DNA of 64,000 nt from Massilia sp. 9I (GTDB taxonomy: Bacteria > Pseudomonadota > Gammaproteobacteria > Burkholderiales > Burkholderiaceae_D): NCBI RefSeq assembly GCF_902506415.1, contig NZ_LR733275.1, forward strand, positions 2,271,795-2,335,794. Direction: 5' to 3'. Position numbers and translations under genes: made by a program. Every line of letters begins with the position of its first letter. Within the stretch, counting starts at the first letter, position 1. Under the pieces are notes generated by a model. It saw only the letters and a list, made by a program, of their open reading frames with translations. It had not been told where the DNA came from and did no database searches. Positions 50,855 through 59,054 of this stretch are shown piece by piece.

Positions 50855-51783
50855 GGCAGCTTGATCTCCTGGTTGCTGCGAGCGAAGGGCCACTTGCGGT
50901 TGATCTCGTCCACCAGGCGGTTCACCTTGCGCAGGCTGGCGTCGACTTCGCCGCGCAGCGCGCCCAGGTCTTCGGTGGCGACCCGCGCGTTCTTGCCGAC
51001 GGCCTGGGCCTCGACCAGCACCGCGTCGACCTTCTTGAGCGTGGCGCTGGCATCCTCCAGCACCACGTGTAGCTGGCGGATCGCGCCCTGGGCATCGTCC
51101 ATCACGCCGTTCTTGCCGTACACGCGCTGCTCGGTCTTGCCCAGCAGGGAGTTGATGCGATCCAGGGCTTCGCGCAGGCGGCGCGCCTCGGCGTCGCCGC
51201 CCATCACGCCGCCCAGCACCCCGCCCGGCCCGTTCATGCGGCCGGTCAGGGTGTTGATGTTGGCGAGACTCGCGTTGACGTCCGAACCGGTAGCCGTCAT
51301 GTTTTCCAGGTTTTCGAGCAGGGCCCTAGCGGTAGCGACGATGCGCGGGATCTCGGCGGTGGCGTCGCCGCGCAGCACCGAGCGGGTGGCGCCTGGCGGC
51401 AGGGGGGGGTCGTTCAGGAGACCGGTGAAGGCGCGCAGGCGGGTCTCGCCGACGATGCTCGACTCCAGCGTGAACACGCTCGAGGTGCGCAGCCACTTGG
51501 CGTCCTTGCTCTGCACGTCGACCAGGATCCGCACCTTTCCGTCCGGCGCCAGCTCGACCTGGCTCACGCGGCCGATCGGGAAGCCGGCGAAGGTCATGTC
51601 CATGCCGGGAATCACGCCGGACGAATCGTCGGTCTCCAGCACCAGGCGCTGGGTCGGCTCGAACACGCCGCGCGCATGCATCACGTAGCCGATGAAGGCG
51701 GCGACCAGGATGCCGATCGCCACCAAGAGGATCATGGCCTTGAGTTCAACGTGTTTCGGTTCGTCCGGCAGGGGTTCGGTCAT
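50851..51783 (-). CDS. MCE-family (MlaD-like) lipid-binding protein
   Basis: This 310-residue inner-membrane-anchored periplasmic protein has a membrane helix at about 16-36, an MCE domain (about 43-125; VLETDDSSGVIPGMDMTFAGFPIGRVSQVEL), and a long helical C-terminus (about 150-300), which forms a hydrophobic channel in MlaD hexamers. It carries phospholipids between membranes. It follows the permease by 15 bases and overlaps the lipoprotein gene. No ATPase gene is in this operon. Confidence 0.88.
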   Translation of the reverse strand: MTEPLPDEPKHVELKAMILLVAIGILVAAFIGYVMHARGVFEPTQRLVLETDDSSGVIPGMDMTFAGFPIGRVSQVELAPDGKVRILVDVQSKDAKWLRTSSVFTLESSIVGETRLRAFTGLLNDPPLPPGATRSVLRGDATAEIPRIVATARALLENLENMTATGSDVNASLANINTLTGRMNGPGGVLGGVMGGDAEARRLREALDRINSLLGKTEQRVYGKNGVMDDAQGAIRQLHVVLEDASATLKKVDAVLVEAQAVGKNARVATEDLGALRGEVDASLRKVNRLVDEINRKWPFARSNQEIKLP

Positions 51784-51798
51784 GGCTTCCTGTTCTTG

Positions 51799-52605
51799 TT
51801 AGATGTATTTCAGCGCCAGCGAGGCGGCTTCGATCACGAGCAGCACGAACAGCAGGCGCAGCGCTCCCGGCTGCACGGTAACGTTCACGCGGCGCGGATA
51901 ACGCTGCAGTTCGAGAATGGCGGCGGTCGGGATCAGGGCCACGGCCAGGCCGAAGAGCACGGTCTTGAGCACGAAGCCGATCGTCACCGCGGGCGCGAAC
52001 ACGCGGCCGACGGTGCGGGTGTAGTCGGTCATGCCCCAGGGCGACAGGCCGTAGACGTTCAGGTAAGCCAGCAGCAGCACGATGATGCTGGTGACCATGG
52101 CCAGGCTCAGCACCCCGAAAGCATTCGCCAGCAGCTGCGGCACCATGTCGCGGCGCAGGCGGCGCAGCGCTTCGTCGTTGGCGGCCTGCGGCGACATGCC
52201 GGCGCGCGCCAGGCCCAGGGCCGAAGCGTCGAAGGCCATGCTGGCGCGCAGGGCCACGAACATGGCGGCGGACAGCGGAATCAGTTCCAGCACCAGCACC
52301 CGCACTACCATCTCCAGTGCGAAATGCGACAGGCCGTAGCTCTTGGCCGTGACCAGCACGATGCGGATGATGACGAGGCTGATCAGGCTCGAGGCCAAGC
52401 CGAACCAGGGCAGCACCTGCCAGGTGCTGGCGTAGATGTAGCGCGCCGCAGCCAGGCGGTTCTCGCGGTTGTAGGTCGAGGGCGACAGCGCCATCACGAT
52501 GGCGACCGCGCCCAGGTGCACCATGTACCACCAGCTGCGCAGGTAGCGTGCGAAGGCGAGGCCCCACAGGCTTGGGTTTGCGTAGAGGTTGAAGGTTCGG
52601 CGCAT
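51799..52605 (-). CDS. MlaE-family ABC transporter permease
   Basis: This 268-residue membrane protein of the MlaE family is the inner-membrane permease that pairs with an MCE protein. It shows about five membrane helices, the MlaE-typical ELIPLSAAMFVALRASMAF segment (about 110-130) and LRRDMVPQLLANAFGVLSL. ATG 52605 lacks a Shine-Dalgarno sequence, so it may be leaderless or start from a close promoter. Immediately upstream lies an inverted-repeat pair (52616-52663). Confidence 0.88.
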   Translation of the reverse strand: MRRTFNLYANPSLWGLAFARYLRSWWYMVHLGAVAIVMALSPSTYNRENRLAAARYIYASTWQVLPWFGLASSLISLVIIRIVLVTAKSYGLSHFALEMVVRVLVLELIPLSAAMFVALRASMAFDASALGLARAGMSPQAANDEALRRLRRDMVPQLLANAFGVLSLAMVTSIIVLLLAYLNVYGLSPWGMTDYTRTVGRVFAPAVTIGFVLKTVLFGLAVALIPTAAILELQRYPRRVNVTVQPGALRLLFVLLVIEAASLALKYI

Positions 52606-52615
52606 GGTGTCAATA

Positions 52616-52663
52616 TGATACAAAATTCGATGGATGGGTCTGGTTTTTGTATCAAATTGATAC
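52616..52663 (-). promoter_or_regulatory. Inverted-repeat operator upstream of the MlaE-like operon
   Basis: A 10-bp inverted repeat, TGATACAAAA (52616-52625) and TTTTGTATCA (52645-52654), is separated by 19 bases. The second arm overlaps a 15-base palindrome GTATCAAATTGATAC (52649-52663). The block lies 11-58 bases before the permease ATG, where its promoter must be. It looks like a regulator-binding array; the regulator is unknown. Confidence 0.6.
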
Positions 52664-52684
52664 GGTAGTGGCTGCTCGGGCAAG

Positions 52685-52727
52685 ATTGGATCCCGGCCAA
52701 GGGGGACGCCTAGGCCCGGGACGACGT
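52685..52727. repeat. Dispersed palindromic repeat, copy related to that at 40761
   Basis: The sequence TTGGATCCCGGCC, then AAGGGGGACGCCTAG and CCCGGGACGACG, matches the unit at 40761-40801 with a few substitutions and one length change. The stem is CCCGG/CCGGG. Only two clear copies are in the window, one between relA and the Mla-like operon and one between infC and rpmI. Confidence 0.7.
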
Positions 52728-52754
52728 GCCACGGTCGCGGGTCACCAAACAGCC

Positions 52755-54995
52755 TTACTGCCTCCTCGCCTCCATCACCCCCTTCACCTCCCCGATCGCC
52801 CCCAGCGCCTTCTGCAACTGCCCGGTCGACCCGATCTCCGCGGTAAACACCATGCGCGCCTGTCCCTTGGCGCTCTGGGTGTTCACCCCGATCACATTGA
52901 TCTTCTCGCGCATGAACACGTCCGAGATATCGCGCAGCAGGCCTTGCCGGTCCATCGCCAGGATGAACAGGTCGACCGGGTACACCGTCTCCAGCCCGGC
53001 CGAGCCCCATTCGGTCTGGATCACCCGCTCCGGCGCCTTGGCGCGCATCTCGGCGAAGTTCTTGCAGCTCAGGCGGTGGATCGAGACGCCCTTGCCGCGC
53101 GTGACGAAGCCGCAGATCGGGTCTGGCGGCGCAGGTTTGCAGCACTTGGCCAGCATGGTCATCAGGCCTTCGGTGCCGACCACCAGCACGCCCGACTTGG
53201 CGCCCTGCTCCACGCTCGAAGCGCGGCTCTTGTTGACCACGGCCTCGTCGACCGGCGGCGGCGCCTCCGCCGTTTCGTGCAGGGCCGCTTCCACGTGGCG
53301 CAGGCTGAACTTCTCCTTGCCGACCTGGATGAACAGCTCGTCCACCTTGGCGAAACCCAGCTTGTGCGCCAGCGCTTCCAGGTTGACCGCGGTCTTGCCT
53401 TCGCGCTGCAAGGATTTTTCAACCAGCGCGCGGCCCTGGGCCAGGGTTTCTTCCTGTTCCAGCGCATGGAACCAGGCGCGGATCTTGGAACGCGTGCGGC
53501 TGCTGACCGTATAGCCCGGGCTGAGCCAGTCGCGCGACGGGCCCGCCGTGCCGGCCGGCCCCTTGGCGGTAATGATCTCGCAGGTCTGGCCGTTCCGCAG
53601 CGGGGTGTTCAGCGGCACCATCACGCCGTCGATCTTGGCGCCGCGGCAGCGGTGGCCCACTTCGCTGTGCAAGTGGTAGGCGAAGTCGATCGGCGTCGCG
53701 CCCTGCGGCAGCTCGAGCACGCGCGCCTGCGGCGTCAGCACGAAAATGCGGTCGTCCAGCGTGGCCGCCTTGAGCTTCTCGACCCACTCCTTCTGCAGGT
53801 CGTCCTGTCCGGTGACCACGTCGGCCACGTCGCTCTTCCAGGCCAGCAGCTGACGCAGCCAGGCGATCTTCTCGTCGTACTTCTGGCTCTTGAAACTCGA
53901 TCCGCCCTCTTCCTTGTAGCGCCAGTGCGCGGCCACGCCGTACTCGGCGAAGTTGTGCATCTCCTGGGTGCGGATCTGCACTTCCAGCGGCCGCCCGTCC
54001 TCGGCGGTGACGACCGTGTGCAGCGACTGGTAGCCGTTCGGCTTCGGACGCGAGATGTAGTCGTCGAACTCCTTCGGGATCGGGGTCCAGATGTTGTGGA
54101 CGATGCCCAGCACCGTGTAGCAGGTCTTGACGTCCTCGACGATCACGCGGAAGGCGCGCACGTCGTACAGCGAGGAGAAGTCGAGCTCCTTGCCGCGCAT
54201 CTTGTTATAAATGCTGTAGATGTGCTTCGGCCGCCCCGAGACCTCGGCCTTGATGCCGGCCGCCGCCAGCTCGCCCTGCAGGCGCGCGATCGAGGACTCC
54301 ACGAAGCCTTCGCGCTGCATGCGCTTCTCCTCGAGCATCTTGGCGATACGCTTGTAGGTATCGGGCTCGATGAAGCGGAAGGACAGGTCTTCCAGTTCCC
54401 ACTTGAGCTGCCAGATGCCGAGCCGGTTGGCCAGCGGCGCATAGAAGTCGAGCACCTCGCGGCCATAGGCGCGGGTGACGTCGTCGAAGCGCTTCTGATC
54501 GGCGAAGTAGCGCAGGCTGGTGGCGCAGGAGGCCAGGCGCATCAGGACCACGCGCATGTCAGACGCCATCGCCAGCAGCATCTTGCGCAGGGTTTCCACC
54601 TGGGCGGCGGCCTGCTGGGCCGCGTTCTTGCCGCTGCCGACCTGCTCCTTGCCGGCCGTGAGGTCGCGCAGGCGGATCAGCTGGTAGACGCCCTGCACCA
54701 GGTCGGATACCTCCTTGCCGAAGCGGTCTTCCAGCGAGCCGGCCACCGACGGATCCATCATCGCCAGTTCGAACAACAGGCCGGCGATGCGGGTCTCGGC
54801 ATCGGTGCTCAGGTAAGAGAGCGTGCCGGCCACGCCGAGCGAGAACTCGAAGGCGTTCTGGCCGGTGCCGGCGAGGCGCTCGCCGTAGGCGCTGCTGGCG
54901 TAGTCGAGCGCGGCCTGGACGCGTGCGCAGTCCTCCCTGCTCAAGCCCTGGACCAGCTGGGTGGTGGCGTCTCCGAGTAAAGCGGTTGATACCAT
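52755..54995 (-). CDS. relA: RelA-type (p)ppGpp synthetase
   Basis: This enzyme makes the alarmone (p)ppGpp on starved ribosomes. The 746 residues are: a degenerate HD hydrolase domain (about 30-190, lacking the HDxxED motif: FELAMMDPS), the synthetase domain (about 230-360; SGRPKHIYSIYNKM, LYDVRAFRVIV, PNGYQSLHTVV), TGS (about 400-460; IFVLTPQARVLELPQGATPIDFAYHLHSEVGHRC), a zinc-finger/helical part with a CC pair (KCCKP), and the C-terminal ACT domain. Loss of the HD residues marks it as RelA rather than bifunctional Rel/SpoT. It follows the RidA gene by 9 bases in the same transcript. Confidence 0.95.
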   Translation of the reverse strand: MVSTALLGDATTQLVQGLSREDCARVQAALDYASSAYGERLAGTGQNAFEFSLGVAGTLSYLSTDAETRIAGLLFELAMMDPSVAGSLEDRFGKEVSDLVQGVYQLIRLRDLTAGKEQVGSGKNAAQQAAAQVETLRKMLLAMASDMRVVLMRLASCATSLRYFADQKRFDDVTRAYGREVLDFYAPLANRLGIWQLKWELEDLSFRFIEPDTYKRIAKMLEEKRMQREGFVESSIARLQGELAAAGIKAEVSGRPKHIYSIYNKMRGKELDFSSLYDVRAFRVIVEDVKTCYTVLGIVHNIWTPIPKEFDDYISRPKPNGYQSLHTVVTAEDGRPLEVQIRTQEMHNFAEYGVAAHWRYKEEGGSSFKSQKYDEKIAWLRQLLAWKSDVADVVTGQDDLQKEWVEKLKAATLDDRIFVLTPQARVLELPQGATPIDFAYHLHSEVGHRCRGAKIDGVMVPLNTPLRNGQTCEIITAKGPAGTAGPSRDWLSPGYTVSSRTRSKIRAWFHALEQEETLAQGRALVEKSLQREGKTAVNLEALAHKLGFAKVDELFIQVGKEKFSLRHVEAALHETAEAPPPVDEAVVNKSRASSVEQGAKSGVLVVGTEGLMTMLAKCCKPAPPDPICGFVTRGKGVSIHRLSCKNFAEMRAKAPERVIQTEWGSAGLETVYPVDLFILAMDRQGLLRDISDVFMREKINVIGVNTQSAKGQARMVFTAEIGSTGQLQKALGAIGEVKGVMEARRQ

Positions 54996-55004
54996 CGAGT
55001 CTGA

Positions 55005-55355
55005 TTAGCGCAGTGCGGCGGTGACGCAGACCTCGACCAGGCATGCGGGGTTGGCCAGCTTGGCTTCGACGGTGGCGCGCGGCGGGGTGTGGCCTTGCGG
55101 GACCCACTCGTCCCAGACGTTGTTCATGCCGGCGAAGTGGGCCATATCCGAGATGAAGATCTGGCACATCAGGAGGCAGGACTTGTCGCTGCCGACTTCG
55201 TTCAGCAGACGGTCGACGTGGCCCAGCACCTCGCGCATCTGGCCTTCGATGTCCTGGGTGGTGTCTTCGGCGATCTGGCCGGCCAGGTAAATGGTGCCGT
55301 TGTGGATGGCGGTTTCGGACAGGCGCTTGCCTACGTGGAGTCGTTTGATTTCCAT
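55005..55355 (-). CDS. RidA-family (YjgF/YER057c/UK114) protein
   Basis: This 116-residue protein of the RidA/YoaB-like family deaminates reactive enamine/imine intermediates in housekeeping members. It carries the conserved Arg in PPRATVEAKLANPACLVEVCVTAA. The N-terminus is MEIKRLHVGKRLSETAIHNG. It is 9 bases before relA and 34 bases after the hydrolase on the same strand, so it is part of one transcription unit. Members of the archetypal subgroup keep additional residues that I cannot check here. Confidence 0.9.
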   Translation of the reverse strand: MEIKRLHVGKRLSETAIHNGTIYLAGQIAEDTTQDIEGQMREVLGHVDRLLNEVGSDKSCLLMCQIFISDMAHFAGMNNVWDEWVPQGHTPPRATVEAKLANPACLVEVCVTAALR

Positions 55356-55389
55356 AGCTGCTTTCTTATGTATAAACGTGACGGTCGCT

Positions 55390-56271
55390 TCAAGCGCCGC
55401 CGACTAAAAATTCTCGTGCGATCGCAATCTGGTCCGCGCGCACGAAGGTGGGCGCATGGCCCACGCCCGGTATCTCGACCAGGCGCGGCTTCGGTCCGCG
55501 CGCGCACATCTCCAGCGCGGTGGCGTGCGACAGCAGGTCGGATTCTTCGCCCCGCACCAGCAAGGTCGGGCAGCGGATCGCATCCCACGCGGCCCACAAA
55601 GCCGCTTCGTCGCCGGCCGCGCGCTCGGGCGTGATGGCGCGGAAAGGCTGGGCCAGGCCGAGGTCGTAGTGGCGCACCCATTGGCCGTCCTGGTCCTGGC
55701 GCAGCACGTCGTTCGCCAGCTTGAACCATTCTTCCTCGGTGTGCGGGCCGAAGGACATCGACACCGCCTTGACGTAGGCGGCGCCGGTATCGAAGTCCGG
55801 GAAGCGGATGTCCTGGCCGATGTACTCGCCGATGCGCGCAATGGCTTCGCCGTTGAGCACCGGGCCGATGTCGTTCACGACCAGCTTGCGGATCGGCGTG
55901 TCGTCTAACGAAGCCAGAATCATGCCGATCAGGCCGCCCATCGAGGTGCCGAACCAGTGCACCCCAAGCTCGTCGTCATGGGTGACGCGCGCGATCAGGG
56001 TGACCATGTCGGCCACGTACTGCGGCACTGTGTAGTGTTCGGGATCGCGCAGGCGGCCGGAGCGGCCGCGGCCGACCACGTCCGGGCACACCACACGGTA
56101 CTCGTCGCACAGCGCGCGCGCCAGGTGGTCGAAGTCGTCGGCCACCCGCGTGACGCCATGCACGCAGACCAGCACCTTCGGATTGAGCGGGTCGCCCCAT
56201 TCCTTGTAGGCCATCCGGTGCAGGCCGGAGGGCGAACTGCACTGCACGCTCTTCAATCTGGCTTCACTCAT
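55390..56271 (-). CDS. Alpha/beta hydrolase
   Basis: This 293-residue serine hydrolase has oxyanion loop VCVHGVTR, nucleophile elbow GTSMGG (about 125), a catalytic His in GVGHAPTF and a likely Asp near VRGEESD. The substrate is unknown. Adjacency to 3-hydroxybutyrate dehydrogenase (divergent) suggests an ester or polyhydroxybutyrate link, but no PhaZ-specific feature is seen. ATG 56271 (MSEARLKSVQ) follows GGAG; a frame extension to 56319 is upstream of the ribosome site and is not used. It begins the hydrolase-ridA-relA unit. Confidence 0.87.
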   Translation of the reverse strand: MSEARLKSVQCSSPSGLHRMAYKEWGDPLNPKVLVCVHGVTRVADDFDHLARALCDEYRVVCPDVVGRGRSGRLRDPEHYTVPQYVADMVTLIARVTHDDELGVHWFGTSMGGLIGMILASLDDTPIRKLVVNDIGPVLNGEAIARIGEYIGQDIRFPDFDTGAAYVKAVSMSFGPHTEEEWFKLANDVLRQDQDGQWVRHYDLGLAQPFRAITPERAAGDEAALWAAWDAIRCPTLLVRGEESDLLSHATALEMCARGPKPRLVEIPGVGHAPTFVRADQIAIAREFLVGGA

Positions 56272-56284
56272 CCCGGCTCCATAT

Positions 56285-56296
56285 GACAATATTGTC
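56285..56296. promoter_or_regulatory. Perfect 12-bp palindrome in the hydrolase/dehydrogenase spacer
   Basis: GACAATATTGTC lies in the 120-base divergent region, 14 bases upstream of the hydrolase ATG. A second palindrome, TAGAATTCTA, is at 56337-56346, closer to the dehydrogenase gene. They are candidate operators shared by both genes; no partner regulator is encoded in the window. Confidence 0.5.
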
Positions 56297-56391
56297 CTTC
56301 TTTTATCGCAATGCACCATTTTACTTGGCGATGCGATTAGAATTCTACCAATTCTGAGGAAGCAATCCGATCACCCCAACTAGAGGACGCA

Positions 56392-57186
56392 ATGAAATCC
56401 AGTATGCTCAGCGGTAAAACAGCACTCGTCACCGGTTCGACCTCGGGCATCGGCCTGGGGATTGCCCGCTCGCTGGCGGAACAGGGCGCCAACATCGTGT
56501 TCAACGGCTTCGGAGACGCCCAGCAGATCGAGAAGCTCTACACGGATGTCGGGACGGAATTCGGCGTGCAGACCGCGTACCACAACGCCGACATGAGTAA
56601 ACCAGCCGAGATCGAGGCGATGATGAAATTCGCGGCCGACAAATTCGGCGGCGTCGACATCCTGGTCAACAATGCCGGCATCCAGCACGTGGCCACCGTC
56701 GACGAATTCCCGCCCGAGAAGTGGGACGCGATCATCGCCATCAACCTCACCTCGGCCTTCCACACCACGCGCCTGGCGCTGCCCGGCATGAAGCAGAAGA
56801 ACTGGGGCCGCATCATCAACCTGGCCTCGGTGCACGGCCTGGTCGGGTCCGCCGGCAAGTCGGCCTATGTCGCAGCCAAGCACGGCCTGGTCGGCTTCAC
56901 CAAGGTCACCGCGCTGGAAAACGCCCACTCGGGCGTGACCTGCAACGCGATCTGCCCGGGCTGGGTGCTGACCCCGCTGGTGCAGAAACAGGTGGACGAC
57001 CGCGCCGCGCGCGACAACCTCTCCAACGAACAGGCCAAGAAGGCGCTGCTGAGCGAGAAGCAGCCGTCCGGCGAATTCGTTACGCCGGCAGAACTGGGCG
57101 CGCTGGCCGTGTTCTTCTGCTCCCCGGCGGGCGACCAGGTGCGCGGCGTGGCCTGGAACATGGACGGCGGCTGGGCCGCGCAATAA
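56392..57186 (+). CDS. bdhA: 3-hydroxybutyrate dehydrogenase (SDR family)
   Basis: This enzyme oxidises D-3-hydroxybutyrate to acetoacetate with NAD+, a step in polyhydroxybutyrate use. The 264 residues show the SDR coenzyme motif TGSTSGIGLGIA (about 15-26), NNAGIQ, and the catalytic residues Ser (LASVHG), Tyr-x3-Lys (YVAAK) and Asn (INLTSAF). The C-terminal TPLVQKQVDDRA segment with the family's substrate loop supports 3-hydroxybutyrate. ATG 56392 follows AGAGGA. It is followed closely by a small hypothetical gene. Confidence 0.93.
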   Translation: MKSSMLSGKTALVTGSTSGIGLGIARSLAEQGANIVFNGFGDAQQIEKLYTDVGTEFGVQTAYHNADMSKPAEIEAMMKFAADKFGGVDILVNNAGIQHVATVDEFPPEKWDAIIAINLTSAFHTTRLALPGMKQKNWGRIINLASVHGLVGSAGKSAYVAAKHGLVGFTKVTALENAHSGVTCNAICPGWVLTPLVQKQVDDRAARDNLSNEQAKKALLSEKQPSGEFVTPAELGALAVFFCSPAGDQVRGVAWNMDGGWAAQ

Positions 57187-57193
57187 GGATCCG

Positions 57194-57571
57194 ATGAGCC
57201 ACCTCGACGAAGGAGCGCTGCAGGACGCCTGCCTCGACCTGGCCCGCGTCGTGCTCGCGGCCGGCCAGCCGCAAGTCTCGAACGACATCCTCGAGACCCT
57301 GGCCGACCGCTTCCAGCGCGAAGTCGTCGATTTCGCGCCCGGCATCGCGCGCGCCGGGCGCGACCCCAACCTGCTCACGCGGGCGGTCTACTACCTGATC
57401 GACGCCCATGCCCTGCCCCTCATGGGCACCGACATGGAATGGTTCCGCCAGACCCTCGTCTCTCTGGTCGAACTGGCGGTGCCGAGCATCGCGCTGTCCG
57501 ACAAGGGCGGCGCTTTCCTGCGCGACGTGCAGTTCGGCGTCGAGCAGTCGCTGGGGGACCTGGAAGGCTGA
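57194..57571 (+). CDS. Hypothetical protein
   Basis: This 125-residue, mostly helical acidic protein has no signal peptide, membrane helix or motif I recognise. It begins 7 bases after the dehydrogenase stop with AAGGAT before the ATG, so it is cotranscribed and probably related to hydroxybutyrate metabolism or simply carried along. A segment MGTDMEWFRQTLVSLVELAVPS is rich in hydrophobic and acidic residues. Confidence 0.7.
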   Translation: MSHLDEGALQDACLDLARVVLAAGQPQVSNDILETLADRFQREVVDFAPGIARAGRDPNLLTRAVYYLIDAHALPLMGTDMEWFRQTLVSLVELAVPSIALSDKGGAFLRDVQFGVEQSLGDLEG

Positions 57572-57625
57572 ACGTTCCGCTATGATGGCGTCTTTCCAAT
57601 CTATAAAGACAAGAGGAAGACACCC

Positions 57626-58909
57626 ATGCGGATCCGCGCCAAGCAGCTCGCCCTTTCCCTGTTCGCAGCATTCTGCAGCCTCGCCCACGCCGCGCCGCTG
57701 CCCGGCCCGGTCCTGATCACGGCCGAGCGGGTCTGGACCGGCGAGGGCGCGCCGCACAGCGGCTGGGCCGTGCTGGTGTCGAAAGGCCGCATCGAGGCGG
57801 TCGGCCCGGCAGACAAGCTGAATGCCCCGCCAGATGCGCAGCGCATCGACCTGCCCGGCAAGACCCTCATCCCGGGCATGATCGACCTGCATTCGCACGT
57901 CCTGCTGCACCCGTATAACGAAACCACCTGGGACGACCAGGTGATCAAGGAGCCGGTCGCCTACCGCATCATGCTGGCCGGCCGCCACGCCGCCGCTACC
58001 TTGCAGGCCGGCTTCACCACCCTGCGCGACCTCGGCACCGAAGGCGCGGACTACGCCGACATCGGCATCAAGCGCGCCATCGACGAAGGCGTCGCTCCCG
58101 GCCCGCGCCTGCTGGTGGCTACCCGGGCGATCGTCGCCAGCTACAGCTACGGCCCGGCCGAACGCAGCTATCGTCCCGACATGGAGATCCCCTACGGCGC
58201 CCAGCCGGCCACCGGCATTGACGAGGTGACCAGGGCGGTGCGCGAGCAGTCGGCGCGCGGTGCGGACTGGATCAAGATCTACGGCGACTACCGCACCGGC
58301 ATCGACGGCACCTCGCGCCCGACCTTCACGATGGAAGAGATGAAGGCGATGGTCGCCGCCACCCACGTCACCGGCCGCAAGGTGGCAGTGCACGCGAGCA
58401 GCGACGACGCCATCCGCATGGCGGTGCTGGCCGGCGCCGACACCATCGAGCACGGCTACGGCGCCTCGGAAGCGACGTTCAGGATGATGAAGGAGCGCGG
58501 CGTCGCCTACATCCCGACCCTGACCGCACCGGAAGCCACCGGCGAATACTTCCAGAAGCATGTGCGCGGCGGCGCGCCGACGCCCGCCATGCAGCAGGCC
58601 CACCGCGCCTTTGCGCTGGCGCGCAAGGTGGGCGTCACCATCGGCAACGGCAGCGACGTCGGCGTGTTCGCACACGGCACCAATGCACGCGAGCTGGAAT
58701 GGATGGTCAAGCTGGGCATGACGCCGCTGGAAGCGATGCGCGCGGCGACGAGCGTCGCGGCAGACATCCTGGGCAGGAAGGACCTGGGCCAGATCAAGGC
58801 CGGCATGCTGGCCGACGTGGTGGCGGTCGAGGGCGATCCGACCAAGGACATCGGCGCGGCCTACAAGGTCGGCTTCGTCATGAAGGGCGGTGAGGTCTTC
58901 CGGCGCTGA
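57626..58909 (+). CDS. Secreted amidohydrolase
   Basis: This 427-residue enzyme of the amidohydrolase superfamily has a signal peptide (about 1-22, cut after AHA). It shows the metal site HSH (about 90, in MIDLHSHV), a Lys in WIKIYGDY (candidate carbamylated Lys), His in VAVHASS and IEHGYG, and the acid residue in NGSDVG. These cover the binuclear or mononuclear site of imidazolonepropionase-/prolidase-like family members. The substrate is unknown; exported relatives cleave peptides or lactams. AGAGGAAG precedes ATG 57626. Confidence 0.88.
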   Translation: MRIRAKQLALSLFAAFCSLAHAAPLPGPVLITAERVWTGEGAPHSGWAVLVSKGRIEAVGPADKLNAPPDAQRIDLPGKTLIPGMIDLHSHVLLHPYNETTWDDQVIKEPVAYRIMLAGRHAAATLQAGFTTLRDLGTEGADYADIGIKRAIDEGVAPGPRLLVATRAIVASYSYGPAERSYRPDMEIPYGAQPATGIDEVTRAVREQSARGADWIKIYGDYRTGIDGTSRPTFTMEEMKAMVAATHVTGRKVAVHASSDDAIRMAVLAGADTIEHGYGASEATFRMMKERGVAYIPTLTAPEATGEYFQKHVRGGAPTPAMQQAHRAFALARKVGVTIGNGSDVGVFAHGTNARELEWMVKLGMTPLEAMRAATSVAADILGRKDLGQIKAGMLADVVAVEGDPTKDIGAAYKVGFVMKGGEVFRR

Positions 58910-58927
58910 TCTGGCGAATATCAGGTA

Positions 58928-59006
58928 ATAAGGCATCCACATATCGGATGGCAAGCGTATTTCCAGATATAAGGCCTGCGGATATCCACAATAGATAAGG
59001 CAGGCC
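58928..59006 (+). promoter_or_regulatory. Repeated ATAAGGC motifs upstream of dctA
   Basis: Three ATAAGGC copies (58928-58934, 58969-58975, 58995-59001) and a 7-bp inverted repeat GGCCTGC/GCAGGCC (58973-58979, 59000-59006) lie in the 145-base spacer before dctA. They may be regulator sites. No sigma-54 promoter is evident. Confidence 0.45.
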
Positions 59007-59054
59007 ACTTCCGACAAGATGGCAACACCACAAACTTCTCTATGAAGAGTTGCC

